Below, in pieces: positions 1 through 9,159 of a stretch of 64,000 bases of DNA. The stretch is from positions 116,305 through 180,304 of the forward strand of contig JAVKTQ010000007.1 of the NCBI GenBank assembly GCA_031460455.1, written 5' to 3'. Within the stretch, counting starts at the first letter, position 1; each line of letters starts with the position of its first letter. The position numbers were made by a program, and so were the translations under genes. Origin of the DNA: Sporomusaceae bacterium (GTDB lineage: Bacteria; Bacillota; Negativicutes; Sporomusales; UBA7701). Under the pieces are notes generated by a model. That model had not been told where the DNA came from. It searched no databases and was given only the letters and a program-made list of their open reading frames with translations.

Positions 1-1
1 T

Positions 2-829
2 GCCGCTTCCCCTCGGGCCGACAAGGTCTTCGTGCCTCTCAACTGTGCCGCCGTCCCCGACACGCTGTTGGAAAGCGAGCTGTTCGGTTACGAGGAAGGA
101 TCCTTCACCGGCGCGGTGAAGGGCGGCAAGCAGGGCCTGTTCGAGTTCGCCAACAACGGCACCCTCTTTCTCGACGAGATCGGCGAGCTGTCCTCCCACC
201 TCCAGGCCAAGCTGCTGCGGGTGTTGCAGGACGGCAAGGTGCGCCGCCTGGGCGGCACGCGGGAGAATACCGTAAATGTGAGGATACTGGCGGCCACCAA
301 CCGGCATCTCGAGGAGATGATCGCCAAGGGCGCCTTCCGAGAAGATCTTTATTACCGGCTTAACGTTATTCCTCTTTTCCTCCCGCCATTGCGGGAGCGG
401 CACGAGGATATCCCTATCCTCGTGCAGTATTTCCTGAAGAGGTTCGCCGCCAAGCTCCAGAAGCCCGTCGACGCCATTAGCGAGACGGCGCTCGCCAAGC
501 TGACCGCCTACCACTGGCCGGGCAATATCCGCGAACTGGAGAATGTCATTGAGCGGGCGGTCAACATCGTCGGCGACAAGATTATCCTCACCGGCCATAT
601 CGTCCTCGATCAGGGTCAGACCCCCCTGCCGCGGGGCGCTGCCGCTCCCGAACGCCCGCTGGAGGAGACGCTGGACGAAGTGGAGCGGGATGTGCTGCTG
701 CAAGCCCTCAAACGCTACCGGACTTCGCGGCAGATCGGGGCAATCCTCGGCCTTTCCCACACCGCCGTCCTAAAAAAGCTGCGTAAACACGGCCTGTCGA
801 TAGGGAAAAAAAGCGATAGAAGGGGTTAG
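2..829 (+). CDS. Sigma-54-dependent activator, TyrR-type HTH, C-terminal part
   Basis: This gene is cut by the left window edge; its frame is open from base 2. The visible part is the AAA+ sigma-54 interaction domain, with the sigma-54 contact loop as GSFTGA, a Walker B-like FLDEIGEL and a WPGNIRELENV sensor region. The last 50 or so residues form a short TyrR-family helix-turn-helix (TSRQIGAILGLSHTAVLKKL). Such proteins open sigma-54 RNA polymerase promoters in response to a signal sensed by the missing N-terminus. It ends 1 nt before alr but need not control it. The family is clear; the target is unknown. Confidence 0.93.
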   Translation, partial: AASPRADKVFVPLNCAAVPDTLLESELFGYEEGSFTGAVKGGKQGLFEFANNGTLFLDEIGELSSHLQAKLLRVLQDGKVRRLGGTRENTVNVRILAATNRHLEEMIAKGAFREDLYYRLNVIPLFLPPLRERHEDIPILVQYFLKRFAAKLQKPVDAISETALAKLTAYHWPGNIRELENVIERAVNIVGDKIILTGHIVLDQGQTPLPRGAAAPERPLEETLDEVERDVLLQALKRYRTSRQIGAILGLSHTAVLKKLRKHGLSIGKKSDRRG

Positions 830-830
830 C

Positions 831-1943
831 ATGCGACCTACCTACGCCGAGATCGATCTGGCGGCCATCCGCCACAACATCCGCCAGGTACGCGAAGCTG
901 CGGGCCAGGCGGTCAAGCTCGTGGCCGTCGTCAAGGCGAACGCTTACGGCCACGGGGCCGTGAAGGTGAGCCGGGCGGCCCTGGAGGCCGGCGCCGACTG
1001 TCTGGCGGTGGCTCTCCCGGAAGAAGGCGCCGAACTCAGGGGGGCCGGTCTGGCGGTGCCGATCTTCGTTCTTGGCCTCACCCTCCCGGACCAGGCAAAG
1101 CTGGTGGTCGACTACCACCTCATCGCCACGGTCGCCACGATGGACAGTATCAGAGCCCTTTCCCACGCCGCCCGTGACGCCGGCCGCCGCTGCCGCATCG
1201 TGCTCAAGACCGACACGGGCATGGGCCGCATCGGCGTTGCCCCCGTGCAGCTCGAGGAATTCCGCCAGTACATCCAGGCCAGCCCCGGCGTGGAACTCGT
1301 CGGCGTCTTCACCCACCTCGCGACGGCCGACGCGGCCGATAAAACCTATGCCGAAAAACAGCTCGCCGCTTTCCGGGCCGCCGTTGACCGGCTGGCCGCC
1401 AAAACCAGCCTGCCCTATGTTTCGGCCGCCAACAGCGCCACCGCCATCGATCTCCCTCTGGGCCGTTTCAACACCGTCCGGACGGGCATCGTCATCTATG
1501 GCCTGCCGCCTTCCCGCGAGATGCACAAAAGCCTCGACCTCCGTCCCGCCATGCAGCTGAAAACCCGTATCGCCTTTATCAAGGAGGTTTCCGCCGGCAC
1601 CCCGGTTAGTTACGGGTGTACCTATACTACCGAACGCCCCACCTTCCTCGCCACGCTGCCGGTGGGCTACGCCGACGGCTACAGCCGCCACCTGTCGAAT
1701 AAGGCTTCCGTCCTGATCGGCGAAAAGCGCCGGCCGGTGGTCGGACGGGTGTGCATGGATCAGATAGTTGTCGACCTGGGAGCGGATGGGGATGCGGCCG
1801 TCGGCGACGAAGCAGTCCTTTTCGGCCGCCAGGGCAAGGAGGAGATTACGCTGACCGAACTCGCCGAGCTCGCCGGAACGATAAATTACGAGCTGGCCTG
1901 CGCCGTCAGCGCAAGGGTCCCGCGGGTGTTCGCAAACGAGTAA
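831..1943 (+). CDS. alr: Alanine racemase
   Basis: A 370-residue PLP enzyme that interconverts L- and D-alanine for peptidoglycan. The fold-type III PLP lysine is Lys35 in AVVKANAYGHG, and the second catalytic base is the Tyr in PVSYGCTYTT (about residue 265). The length is normal for the family. The ATG follows the preceding regulator by 1 nt, so the two may be co-transcribed. In Bacillus, alr sits beside acpS and ndoAI-ndoA; here those genes lie 5-8 kb away on the other strand, so the cluster is rearranged. An intrinsic terminator hairpin follows. Confidence 0.97.
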   Translation: MRPTYAEIDLAAIRHNIRQVREAAGQAVKLVAVVKANAYGHGAVKVSRAALEAGADCLAVALPEEGAELRGAGLAVPIFVLGLTLPDQAKLVVDYHLIATVATMDSIRALSHAARDAGRRCRIVLKTDTGMGRIGVAPVQLEEFRQYIQASPGVELVGVFTHLATADAADKTYAEKQLAAFRAAVDRLAAKTSLPYVSAANSATAIDLPLGRFNTVRTGIVIYGLPPSREMHKSLDLRPAMQLKTRIAFIKEVSAGTPVSYGCTYTTERPTFLATLPVGYADGYSRHLSNKASVLIGEKRRPVVGRVCMDQIVVDLGADGDAAVGDEAVLFGRQGKEEITLTELAELAGTINYELACAVSARVPRVFANE

Positions 1944-1955
1944 CAGAAGTAAAAA

Positions 1956-1989
1956 CCAAGAGCGCCCCGCAAATGCGGGGCGCTCTTGG
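1956..1989 (+). terminator. Terminator hairpin after alr
   Basis: A 15-bp perfect stem (CCAAGAGCGCCCCGC and its complement) around an AAAT loop, followed by TTT. Its inner 24 bp are duplicated exactly at 2128-2151. Confidence 0.75.
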
Positions 1990-2001
1990 TTTAGGCAATG
2001 T

Positions 2002-2127
2002 CAGACTGGTGAGAAAGGTCCAGATGCAAGGCGCACCGGAAGAGCGCGCCGCGCCGAGTACTTTGGGACGTACGCAAGCAAGCGCTCTGAGGAGCAACGC
2101 CGCAGATGGGCCTTTCTCACCAGTCTG
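2002..2127. repeat. Structured dispersed repeat, copy A
   Basis: The outer arms (2002-2021 and 2108-2127) form a nearly perfect inverted repeat, CAGACTGGTGAGAAAGG with its complement. The inner 89 bp (2023-2111) are almost identical to 43045-43132 and contain AGAGCG/CGCTCT and GTAC/GTAC pairings. It lies between the convergent genes alr and thiC, with no credible coding potential. It could be a non-autonomous mobile element or a structured RNA. Confidence 0.8.
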
Positions 2128-2151
2128 AGCGCCCCGCAAATGCGGGGCGCT
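2128..2151 (-). terminator. Second copy of the GC-rich hairpin, 3' of thiC
   Basis: A perfect 10-bp stem AGCGCCCCGC with an AAAT loop, starting 8 nt after the thiC stop. It is identical to the core of the alr terminator. It lacks a clear U-tract in the thiC direction, so its terminator role is less certain. Confidence 0.5.
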
Positions 2152-2158
2152 CCTGTAA

Positions 2159-3460
2159 TCAGCACCTTTCGATCGGTTTGCCCAGGTACTCGCTGACGAT
2201 CTTCATCGCGCAGTAGTTGCCGCACATCGAGCATGCCTCGGCGCCGTCGGGGTTGCGCTCCTTGCGGTAGCGGCCGGCCTTGACGGGGTCGATGGCGAGT
2301 TCGATTTGTTTTTCCCAATCGAGAGCTTTGCGGGCTTTGGCCATGGACAGGTCCCATTCCCACGCCCCTTTGACGCCTTTGACGATATCGGCGGCGTGGC
2401 CGGCGATGCGCGAGGCGATGACCCCTTCGCGTACGTCGTCGATAGTCGGCAGGCCGAGGTGTTCGGCCGGGGTGACATAGCAGAGGAAGTCGGCGCCGGC
2501 GGCGGCGGCCAGCGTGCCGCCGATGGCGGCGGTGATGTGGTCGTAGCCGGGAGCGACGTCGGTGACGAGCGGGCCGAGAACATAGAAGGGCGCGCCTTTG
2601 CAGATCTGTTTTTGCAGTTTGACGTTGGCCTCGATCTGGTTGTAGGGTACATGGCCGGGGCCTTCGACAAGCACCTGGACGCCTTTGGCCCACGCCCGGT
2701 CGACGAGTTCGCCGAGGGTGAGCAGTTCCTCGAGCTGAGCGCGGTCGGTGGCGTCGGCGAGACAGCCCGGCCGCAGGCCGTCGCCGAGACTGATGGTGAC
2801 GTCGTAGGCGGCGCAGATGTCCATAAGTTCGTCGTAGCGCTCGTAAAGGGGGTTTTCCTTGTCGTTGTGGAGCATCCAGCCGGTGATGAAGGAGCCGCCG
2901 CGGCTGACGATGTCGGTGACCCGTCCCTGCTGGCGAAGCCTGGCGATGCTGGCCTGGGTGATGCCGCAGTGGATGGTCATGAAGTCGGCGCCGTCTTTGG
3001 CGTGTTTTTCGATGGTGCGGAAGATGTCGTCGCCCGTCATTTCGACGATCGAGCCTCTGTTTTTGATCGCCTCGACAGTGGCCTGATAGATGGGCACCGT
3101 GCCCACAGGTATCGTGGAGTGCTTGATGATCTCCCGGCGGGAGTAGTCGATGTTGTCGCCGGTACTGAGATCCATAACGGCGTCGGCCCCGGCGTCGATG
3201 GCGGCCTGGAGCTTGGCCAGTTCGGGCTCGACGGCGGGATAGGCGCTCGAGGTGCCGATGTTGGCGTTAACTTTGGTCTTGAGGCCAAGACCGAAGCCAC
3301 GCGGTTCTAGGCTGGCGTGGTTGATATTCGCGCATATCGTCACCGTGCCGGCCGCCACCCGTTCGCGGATGCTTTCCGGCGCGATTCCCTCCTCGGCCGC
3401 CACCGCCGCCATAGCCGGGGTAATCTGGCCACTCAGGGCCTTTTTCATCTGAGTCGTCAT
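2159..3460 (-). CDS. thiC: Phosphomethylpyrimidine synthase ThiC
   Basis: A 433-residue radical-SAM enzyme that rearranges aminoimidazole ribotide to the HMP-phosphate moiety of thiamine. The C-terminal CSMCGNYC motif binds the [4Fe-4S] cluster; it is the unusual C-x2-C-x4-C type of ThiC. The start is set by AGGAGG 7 nt upstream of the ATG at 3460. A longer in-frame reading to 3508 runs back into the leader terminator and is rejected. No other thi gene is adjacent. Expression is controlled by the TPP riboswitch upstream. Confidence 0.97.
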   Translation of the reverse strand: MTTQMKKALSGQITPAMAAVAAEEGIAPESIRERVAAGTVTICANINHASLEPRGFGLGLKTKVNANIGTSSAYPAVEPELAKLQAAIDAGADAVMDLSTGDNIDYSRREIIKHSTIPVGTVPIYQATVEAIKNRGSIVEMTGDDIFRTIEKHAKDGADFMTIHCGITQASIARLRQQGRVTDIVSRGGSFITGWMLHNDKENPLYERYDELMDICAAYDVTISLGDGLRPGCLADATDRAQLEELLTLGELVDRAWAKGVQVLVEGPGHVPYNQIEANVKLQKQICKGAPFYVLGPLVTDVAPGYDHITAAIGGTLAAAAGADFLCYVTPAEHLGLPTIDDVREGVIASRIAGHAADIVKGVKGAWEWDLSMAKARKALDWEKQIELAIDPVKAGRYRKERNPDGAEACSMCGNYCAMKIVSEYLGKPIERC

Positions 3461-3490
3461 CGCAAATCCTCCTACTAATCGTTTATGCAA

Positions 3491-3528
3491 TAAAAAACAG
3501 CCATCCAACGAACGGTTAGATGGCTGCC
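3491..3528 (-). terminator. Riboswitch-controlled terminator of thiC leader
   Basis: On the minus strand, GGCAGCCATC pairs with GATGGCTG and is followed by TTTTTTA. It lies between the TPP aptamer and the thiC ribosome binding site, where a transcription-attenuation expression platform is expected. Confidence 0.9.
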
Positions 3529-3548
3529 AGTTGCCTGGTAAAACCCAC

Positions 3549-3622
3549 TTCCCTACGCTGGTATTAACCAGAAATCAGGTTCCAAGGGTCGGCTTGCGCC
3601 TCTCAGCATTACGCTCCCCTAG
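3549..3622 (-). promoter_or_regulatory. TPP riboswitch (THI box) aptamer
   Basis: Read on the minus strand, it has the conserved TPP aptamer blocks in order: GGGGAGC, CTGAGAGG, GACCCTTGGAACCTGAT, GGTTAATACCAGCG and TAGGGAA. TPP binding should favour the downstream terminator and switch thiC off. Confidence 0.96.
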
Positions 3623-3670
3623 TGGTGCGGTATTCGGTTGCAGTCTTATTTTACCAGATGCTATTGCGGC

Positions 3671-4234
3671 TCACAAGGACTTTTTAATGATCTTTTCCGA
3701 CCTGCTCAGCGGTTCGCTGGTGTCCATATGGCCGTACAGGGTCTGGATCTTTCTGCCTTCGACCATGATCTGAACCTTGTAGATATCGGCGAATTCGGTC
3801 ACGGTGTTGACGATGGCGCTCACGGCCAGGATTTCGCCGGCCGAGCCGCCGCTGCCGTTCTTGACGAGTTTGTCGTTGAAGTCCACGTAAGCGATATGGT
3901 CCTTGACGGTTATACCCCTGAGCTTGGTCCCGGCGGGCAGGGCGCGGACAAGTTCGGGGGTTTTCGGCCCGGCCAGCAGCTGCTCTACGGCAGCCTGGAC
4001 GGGTTGGTCTGTTTTCGGGAGAGTGTGGGTTTCCGGCACGAGAAATGCGGCGTCTTGGGTGGCGTGGTATACAGTGACGGACATCGTCTCGGCGGCCGGC
4101 GGTGTCGCCTGTTTCTCCGGCTGCTTGGCGCCGGGCGGTTGGCCGGTGACAGCCTGGTCGGGTTCACAGCCTGCCGCGAAGAGCGCGATGAGGAAGACGG
4201 CCACTAATGCAATATATCTGCTGCGATTGGACAT
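3671..4234 (-). CDS. GerMN-domain lipoprotein
   Basis: A 187-residue secreted lipoprotein with an N-terminal membrane segment and the lipobox LFAAGC. After a Pro/Gln/Ala-rich linker comes a GerMN-like domain, with the repeated pattern AVEQLLAGP, ITVKDHIAYVDFND and VNTVTEF, as in GerM/LpqB-type proteins. GerM acts in spore cortex formation and germination in Bacillus. The start ATG overlaps the stop of the upstream amidase gene (TGATG), so translation is probably coupled. This fits a joint role in cell-wall remodelling. Confidence 0.85.
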   Translation of the reverse strand: MSNRSRYIALVAVFLIALFAAGCEPDQAVTGQPPGAKQPEKQATPPAAETMSVTVYHATQDAAFLVPETHTLPKTDQPVQAAVEQLLAGPKTPELVRALPAGTKLRGITVKDHIAYVDFNDKLVKNGSGGSAGEILAVSAIVNTVTEFADIYKVQIMVEGRKIQTLYGHMDTSEPLSRSEKIIKKSL

Positions 4235-5385
4235 CACCATTCACCCCCCTTGGTGGCTGCCTGGGCAAAGAAGCTTTCAATGCCCTGGACGATGCCTTCG
4301 GCCATCTTCTGCTGGAATTGGGGACTGGCCAGCAGTTTTTCCTCGGCCGGATTGGACAGAAACGCCATCTCGACGAGCGCAGCCGGCATTGTGGTGCGCT
4401 TGATCACGTAGAAGTTCGCCGGCAGGGTCCCTTTGTCCTTCAGACCGCCAGCCTCCAGCATGCCTGCCTGGAGGTTGTTTGCCAGCAGGTAATCGTAGCG
4501 GGTCTTCTGGTAGAAATATGTAGAGGTGCCGTCGGCGCTACGGTTGGCGGCGGCGTTGGAGTGGATGCTGACGAATATGTCGGCTTTTTTGACGTTGGCG
4601 ATGGTGGCTCTCGCCTTGAGTTCATCGACGGCCGATGCGTTGGGGCCGAAGACGTCGCGGTCATCCTGGTGGGTCATGACGACTTTAGCTCCCGCCTTGT
4701 CGAGAAGCGCCTTGACTCTGAGGGCGACAGCAAGGTTGACGTTCTTTTCCCTGCTGCCCGCCAGGCCGACTGCGCCAGGGTCGCTGCCGCCGTGGCCGGG
4801 ATCGAGGACGATGGTCTTGCCTTTCAAACCCGCGGTGAAGTTGAATTTGGCCGGGGGCAGGGGCTGGTTGATATCGATAACCACGCGATTCGGTTTCTTG
4901 TTGGGAATGTCCTGCGGCAGGGTAAATACCTTGTATTCCCCTTCGTCGACCATCAGTGGCAGTTCCACCGTTATGACGGTGTTCCGGTCGTCTTCGGATT
5001 TCATGCTGATGCTGTCGGCGATGCGGCCGTCAAGGTCGATTTCGGTGTCTGTCTGGCCTGGAACCGCACCTTTGACGTTGACAACGAGGCGTGGCGTGGG
5101 CGAGGCGGAAACCGTGCCGCTGACCTGAACAGGGCCGGTTGTGTCGATGACAAGGCGAAGCCTGCCGGCGCCGGTGACGGCGTCGGTGTGGTTGGCCCAG
5201 CGGATCTGTGTCAGCTGTTGACCGCCGGGAGTGATCGAGGCGCCGGCGGTTTTGCCGACGACGGCCAGCAGTTTGCTGCCGGGCTGGTAGGCCACTGGAG
5301 ACGTCGGCGCTTTGGCCGCGTAGCCCGCCGAGGAGACGGCCAGCACAACACTAATTACCAGGAAACAGAGGACGCGGCGCAACAC
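4234..5385 (-). CDS. N-acetylmuramoyl-L-alanine amidase with AMIN domain
   Basis: A 383-residue secreted cell-wall hydrolase with a signal peptide (residues 1 to about 24, ending GYAAKA). An AMIN-type beta domain covers roughly residues 60-180. The C-terminal zinc Amidase_3 domain shows VLDPGHGGSDPGAVG, the HSNAA motif and VEMAFLSNPAEEKLL, which carries the catalytic Glu. This is the architecture of AmiC/CwlD-like enzymes. It is translationally coupled to the GerMN lipoprotein downstream. Confidence 0.93.
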   Translation of the reverse strand: MLRRVLCFLVISVVLAVSSAGYAAKAPTSPVAYQPGSKLLAVVGKTAGASITPGGQQLTQIRWANHTDAVTGAGRLRLVIDTTGPVQVSGTVSASPTPRLVVNVKGAVPGQTDTEIDLDGRIADSISMKSEDDRNTVITVELPLMVDEGEYKVFTLPQDIPNKKPNRVVIDINQPLPPAKFNFTAGLKGKTIVLDPGHGGSDPGAVGLAGSREKNVNLAVALRVKALLDKAGAKVVMTHQDDRDVFGPNASAVDELKARATIANVKKADIFVSIHSNAAANRSADGTSTYFYQKTRYDYLLANNLQAGMLEAGGLKDKGTLPANFYVIKRTTMPAALVEMAFLSNPAEEKLLASPQFQQKMAEGIVQGIESFFAQAATKGGEW

Positions 5386-5510
5386 AACACCTCCCTATTG
5401 CGACGTGTTATGTTACAGTTCGCCTTTTATAGTCAAATTCCTGCCAGTTTCATGTCTGATTTTTTATGTTACGCTCACAACTTGTCTGTAAACTGTTTAT
5501 TTAAAGCTAA

Positions 5511-5545
5511 AAAGGAAAAATAAGGAGGCGGCAATACCGCCTCTT
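5511..5545 (-). terminator. Terminator after the DUF3006 gene
   Basis: The minus-strand stem GAGGCGG/CCGCCTC is followed by a T-rich run (5512-5524). It separates the MBL/DUF3006 unit from the amidase operon. Confidence 0.7.
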
Positions 5546-5567
5546 TTAGGTTGCAGATGGGGCTTTA

Positions 5568-5789
5568 TCAACGGCCGCTGTTCAATAATTTGCGCAGCAG
5601 GTCCTCCGCCTCCGCTTTGGCCGCGCGGGTCGCCTCGCGATCGACGCTCATGGACAGCCACAGGACATCTCCCTCCGCGGTTTCCTCCGGGAGGACCGCC
5701 CGCGGCCAGGACACGGATTCTTCGGCGTCACCCACGAGCAGGACCGCTTTTTCGCCTTCAAATCTGTCTAATACCGCCCTTACGCGCAT
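5568..5789 (-). CDS. DUF3006 small protein
   Basis: A 73-residue protein starting MRVRAVLDRFEGEKAVLL, typical of DUF3006: a short beta-rich domain with an aromatic 'SWPR' centre and a charged helical tail. It begins 1 nt after the stop of the metallo-beta-lactamase gene. The same pairing of DUF3006 with a ComEC-like hydrolase is common in Firmicutes, which suggests a shared but undefined function. Confidence 0.8.
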   Translation of the reverse strand: MRVRAVLDRFEGEKAVLLVGDAEESVSWPRAVLPEETAEGDVLWLSMSVDREATRAAKAEAEDLLRKLLNSGR

Positions 5790-5790
5790 G

Positions 5791-6660
5791 TCATTTCTCC
5801 TTGGTAATGGTGTAGGTTTTGCCGTCGCTGGCGATGGTGACCGTGCCGTCGGTGTCGGTGCGGTAGATCTTCAGCTTTTGGTCCCCGTAGCGTTTCATGA
5901 GCGACGGGTGGGGATGATGGTATTCGTTGTTCGCCCCGACTGGGATGACAGCCGCCTCGGGAGCGACAGCCTTGAGGAAAGCGGGCGAGGACGAGGTGCG
6001 GCTGCCGTGGTGGCCGCTTTTCAGCACCTGGCTTTTCAGGCCTGCGCCGTATTTTTTGACTATGGCCGCCTCGGCTTCCTGCTCGGCGTCGGCGGCGAGC
6101 AGCAGCGCAAAGCCGCCGTAAGCGAGCCGGGCGACGATCGAGTTGTTGTTGAGGCCGGCGTCGCTGGCGAAGAGTGGCACGGGCGGATTCAGTATCTTGA
6201 GCGTGCCGCCGCCGATGTCGATTTCTTTGCCGTCGGCGAGCAGCGCGAAGGGGATGCTCTTTTTCTGCACGGCTGTGAGGTATTGACGATAGAGGGCGCT
6301 GGTGGTTGTCTGTCCGCTGTCGTAGACCCGCTTGACGGTGAAGTTGTCGAGGATGGCGACGGCGCCGCCGATGTGGTCGGCGTGAGGATGGGTGACGATA
6401 AAGGTGTCGATTGTTTGGACGCCCTGCTTCTTTATGTAGGCAACCAGCTTGTCCCTGGCCGGAACGTCGCCGCTGTCGATCAGGGTGACTTGACCGGGGG
6501 TGCGGATGAGGATGGCGTCCCCCTGCCCGACGTCGATGACGTTGACCACCAGGTTGTCCACCTTGGCACGGTCGGCCGCAGGCGCGCCGCACCCGGCCGC
6601 GATAACCAGCGACAGCGCCAGCGCGGCAAGGGCGAATGCCCAGCTTCGTCTGAACTGCAT
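5791..6660 (-). CDS. ComEC/Rec2-like metallo-beta-lactamase lipoprotein
   Basis: A 289-residue exported hydrolase with an N-terminal hydrophobic segment and lipobox VIAAGC. The metal-binding motif is THPHADHIGG, and further ligands lie in LKSGHHGSRTS. This is the stand-alone form of the ComEC nuclease-like domain. The start ATG at 6660 was chosen for the strong GAGGAGGAA just upstream; an upstream in-frame ATG would put 18 charged residues before the signal sequence. It forms a unit with the DUF3006 gene. Confidence 0.9.
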   Translation of the reverse strand: MQFRRSWAFALAALALSLVIAAGCGAPAADRAKVDNLVVNVIDVGQGDAILIRTPGQVTLIDSGDVPARDKLVAYIKKQGVQTIDTFIVTHPHADHIGGAVAILDNFTVKRVYDSGQTTTSALYRQYLTAVQKKSIPFALLADGKEIDIGGGTLKILNPPVPLFASDAGLNNNSIVARLAYGGFALLLAADAEQEAEAAIVKKYGAGLKSQVLKSGHHGSRTSSSPAFLKAVAPEAAVIPVGANNEYHHPHPSLMKRYGDQKLKIYRTDTDGTVTIASDGKTYTITKEK

Positions 6661-6771
6661 CTTCTTCCTCCTCGGCTTTTGCGTTGTAGACGGCTTATCT
6701 TGCTGCATTGCCAATTATTATATACCAGGGCGGCAATTAAAAAAATAGGCACACGAGCGCCTATCCGCAAG

Positions 6772-7122
6772 TCAAAGCAGAATGAGCCCCAGGCTAATCC
6801 TGATGGCCTCGTCCACTTTCGTCATGACTTCTTCGCTCAAATGAGTAATTTTCTCTTTCAAGCGGCGTTTATCGATTGTTCTGAGCTGTTCCAGCAGTAT
6901 GACCGAATCTTTGTCGAGGTTGAACTGTTTGGCGCTGATCTCAACGTGGGTTGGCAATTTCGCCTTGGATATCTGGGATGTGATAGCGGCGACGATAACG
7001 GTAGGACTATATTTATTGCCAACATCGTTCTGAATGACCAGCACGGGCCGGTGTCCACCCTGTTCCGATCCGACCACCGGGCTCAGGTTTGCATAATAAA
7101 TGTCCCCGCGCTTAACGATCAT
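6772..7122 (-). CDS. ndoA: EndoA/MazF-type mRNA interferase toxin
   Basis: A 116-residue PemK/MazF-fold endoribonuclease, very close in pattern to Bacillus EndoA ([20 protein letters not shown], then RPVLVIQND). The toxin cleaves mRNA at short motifs when it is free of antitoxin. The ATG at 7122 lies just after the antitoxin stop (TAGGATG). A GTG 9 nt upstream is possible but does not match the family N-terminus. Confidence 0.94.
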   Translation of the reverse strand: MIVKRGDIYYANLSPVVGSEQGGHRPVLVIQNDVGNKYSPTVIVAAITSQISKAKLPTHVEISAKQFNLDKDSVILLEQLRTIDKRRLKEKITHLSEEVMTKVDEAIRISLGLILL

Positions 7123-7123
7123 C

Positions 7124-7399
7124 CTATTCACGCTCCACTAGCAAGGTGGGCATCATCTCGTACACTTCCACATCGGCGGTAAGGCCTTCCTCGGCCAAAG
7201 ACAGGTTGATGACGGCCATTTCCTGATAGCCTTTGCGCATCAAATCTCTAACAGCCTTGCGTTTGCGTTCCTCGATGTAAAGGCGCATGGCTTCCCGCAC
7301 GAATTGGCTGCGACTAAGCTTTTCCATGGCAATAAAGCCGTCGACTTCCTGCAGCAAGCTGTTAGGGATGCTTATCATGATACGCTTTAACTCGGCCAC
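7124..7399 (-). CDS. ndoAI: EndoAI-type ribbon-helix-helix antitoxin
   Basis: A 91-residue protein with an N-terminal ribbon-helix-helix ([18 protein letters not shown], then [12 protein letters not shown]) for DNA and dimer contacts. Its acidic C-terminal tail binds the toxin. The antitoxin-first order and near overlap with ndoA are typical, and the complex probably represses its own promoter. The AT-rich stretch at 7430-7485 upstream holds the likely promoter. Confidence 0.92.
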   Translation of the reverse strand: MAELKRIMISIPNSLLQEVDGFIAMEKLSRSQFVREAMRLYIEERKRKAVRDLMRKGYQEMAVINLSLAEEGLTADVEVYEMMPTLLVERE

Positions 7400-7608
7400 A
7401 CCATCACCCCCGCCTCAGGTTATGCACGATATAACATAATATATAATCATTATATGAGTATTGATATACGAATGTCAATGATGCCGCTATACTGAAAAGC
7501 CGTTTTAAGCCTGTCAATCGCTGGATTCCCGCTTGTACTGTATCATGGTTAAGTATGCATTGGCAAGACGCAAATTATGCCGAAAAACGCAAATGTTGGC
7601 AACCGCGT

Positions 7609-9159
7609 TCAGGTGTTGTGCAGGGAGGCGATGGCTGCCGGGAGCGCCGCAAGGAGGTCGCCGGCCGCCATTCCGATCACCCCTGCACGGGATGCTGTCC
7701 CGCCCGCCAGGCCGTGGAGGAATACGCCGGCGACGGCGGCGTCGTGGCTGGTGAGGCCCTGGGCGACGAGGGCGGCGATGACGCCGGTGAGCACGTCGCC
7801 GGCGCCACCGGTGGCCAGGGCGGCGTTGCCGGTGGTGTTGATGAATACTTCGCCGTCAGGATAGGCGATGACTGTGCCCGGTCCTTTGAGCACGACGATG
7901 GCGGCCAGGGCGGCGGCCGCGTCGCGGGCTGCCGAGAGCCGGTCGGCGTTGATGACCGCCAGGGGGCGCCCCGTCAGGCGGGCAAGTTCGCCTGGATGGG
8001 GCGTGAGGACGGCGAGGGCTTCGGTTTCGAGCAGGATTTCGGTGTGGCCGGCGAGGGCGTTGAGGCCGTCGGCGTCGATGACGAGCGGGCAGCGGACGCT
8101 GCGCACGATTTCCCTTACTGCGGCGAAAGTTTCCTCGGCGCGGCCGAGGCCCGGCCCGACAGCCAGGACGTCTGCGGTTTCGGCGAGGGCGGCGATTTCT
8201 CCGACGGCCGCCAATCCGATGATGCCGTTGGTCTCTTCGGGCAGCGGCCTGGTCATTACTTCGGTCAGCTTGACTTCCATTATAGGGTTGAGGCCGGCGG
8301 CGATTCCCAGCGTCACCAGACCAGCCCCGGCGCGCACCGCCGCCATCGCGGCGAGGGCGGCGGCGCCGGTGAGCCCCGGCGATCCGGCGGCGAGCGCGAC
8401 CCGGCCTCCGGTGCCTTTGTGGGCCCAGGGGGCGCGCGGCGGCAGGAGGCGCCGGACAAGCCCGGCGGTGACGGTGTTTTGCCGGATGGCGCCGTCGGCG
8501 AGGAGCGCGGGCGGCAGGCCGATGTCGGCGACGGTCAGCGAGCCGGCGTGGGCTGCGCCGGGCTGAAAGAGGAGGCCCGGTTTCGGCAGCCCGAAGGTGA
8601 CGGTATGGGTGGCGCTGACAGCTACACCCCGCACGCGGCCGGTGTCGGCGTCGATGCCGGTGGGGATGTCGGCGGCGACGACGGGCTTGCCGGCGGCGTT
8701 GATTATCTTGGCGACCGCGGCGAGGTCGCCGCCGACTTCGCCGCTGAAGCCGGTGCCGAGCAGGGCGTCGACCAGGCAGTCGGCGAAGGCGGTCGCAAGG
8801 GCCGCTTTGTCGCAGTCGCGCTCGCCGACGATTTCGATCACTTCGGTACCCATCTTCAGGAGGATGTCGAGGTTGGCGAGGGCGTCGCCGCCGACGGCGC
8901 TTTTCGCCCCCAGCAGGAAGACCTTGACCTTGGCGCCGCGGGCTGCCAGATGGCGGGCGGCTACGGAGCCGTCGCCGCCGTTATTTCCTTTGCCGCAGAA
9001 TATGCATACTTTCTTGTCAGCCGTGCCGCCGAGGATGTCGGCTACCTTGCGGGCCACTTCGCCGCCGGCGTTCTCCATGAGGGCAATGCCGGCGAGGCCG
9101 TATTGGTTCATGGCCTGTTCGTCGATGCGGCGCATCTCCGCTGCCGTAGTCACCTTCAC
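7609..9159 (-). CDS. nnr: Bifunctional NAD(P)H-hydrate repair enzyme Nnr
   Basis: A 516-residue fusion. The N-terminal epimerase (YjeF_N-like, with CGKGNNGGDG) spans about residues 1-215. The C-terminal ADP-dependent dehydratase (ribokinase-like, with LTPHPGELARL, LKGPGTVIA and GNAALATGGAGDVLTG) spans about 230-505. It repairs damaged NAD(P)H hydrates. The GTG start at 9159 overlaps the acpS stop by 4 nt (GTGA) and follows a GGGGAGG site. The acpS-nnr order is a common conserved pair. Confidence 0.95.
   Translation of the reverse strand: MKVTTAAEMRRIDEQAMNQYGLAGIALMENAGGEVARKVADILGGTADKKVCIFCGKGNNGGDGSVAARHLAARGAKVKVFLLGAKSAVGGDALANLDILLKMGTEVIEIVGERDCDKAALATAFADCLVDALLGTGFSGEVGGDLAAVAKIINAAGKPVVAADIPTGIDADTGRVRGVAVSATHTVTFGLPKPGLLFQPGAAHAGSLTVADIGLPPALLADGAIRQNTVTAGLVRRLLPPRAPWAHKGTGGRVALAAGSPGLTGAAALAAMAAVRAGAGLVTLGIAAGLNPIMEVKLTEVMTRPLPEETNGIIGLAAVGEIAALAETADVLAVGPGLGRAEETFAAVREIVRSVRCPLVIDADGLNALAGHTEILLETEALAVLTPHPGELARLTGRPLAVINADRLSAARDAAAALAAIVVLKGPGTVIAYPDGEVFINTTGNAALATGGAGDVLTGVIAALVAQGLTSHDAAVAGVFLHGLAGGTASRAGVIGMAAGDLLAALPAAIASLHNT

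Noticed and set aside
2306..3310. A 334-codon frame opposite thiC
   Set aside because: Antisense shadow of a certain gene.
4207..5523. A 438-codon frame opposite the amidase gene
   Set aside because: Antisense shadow; the minus-strand amidase has all its motifs.
5551..7182. A 543-codon plus-strand frame across several minus-strand genes
   Set aside because: It runs antisense through the DUF3006, MBL and ndoA genes and has no domain of its own.
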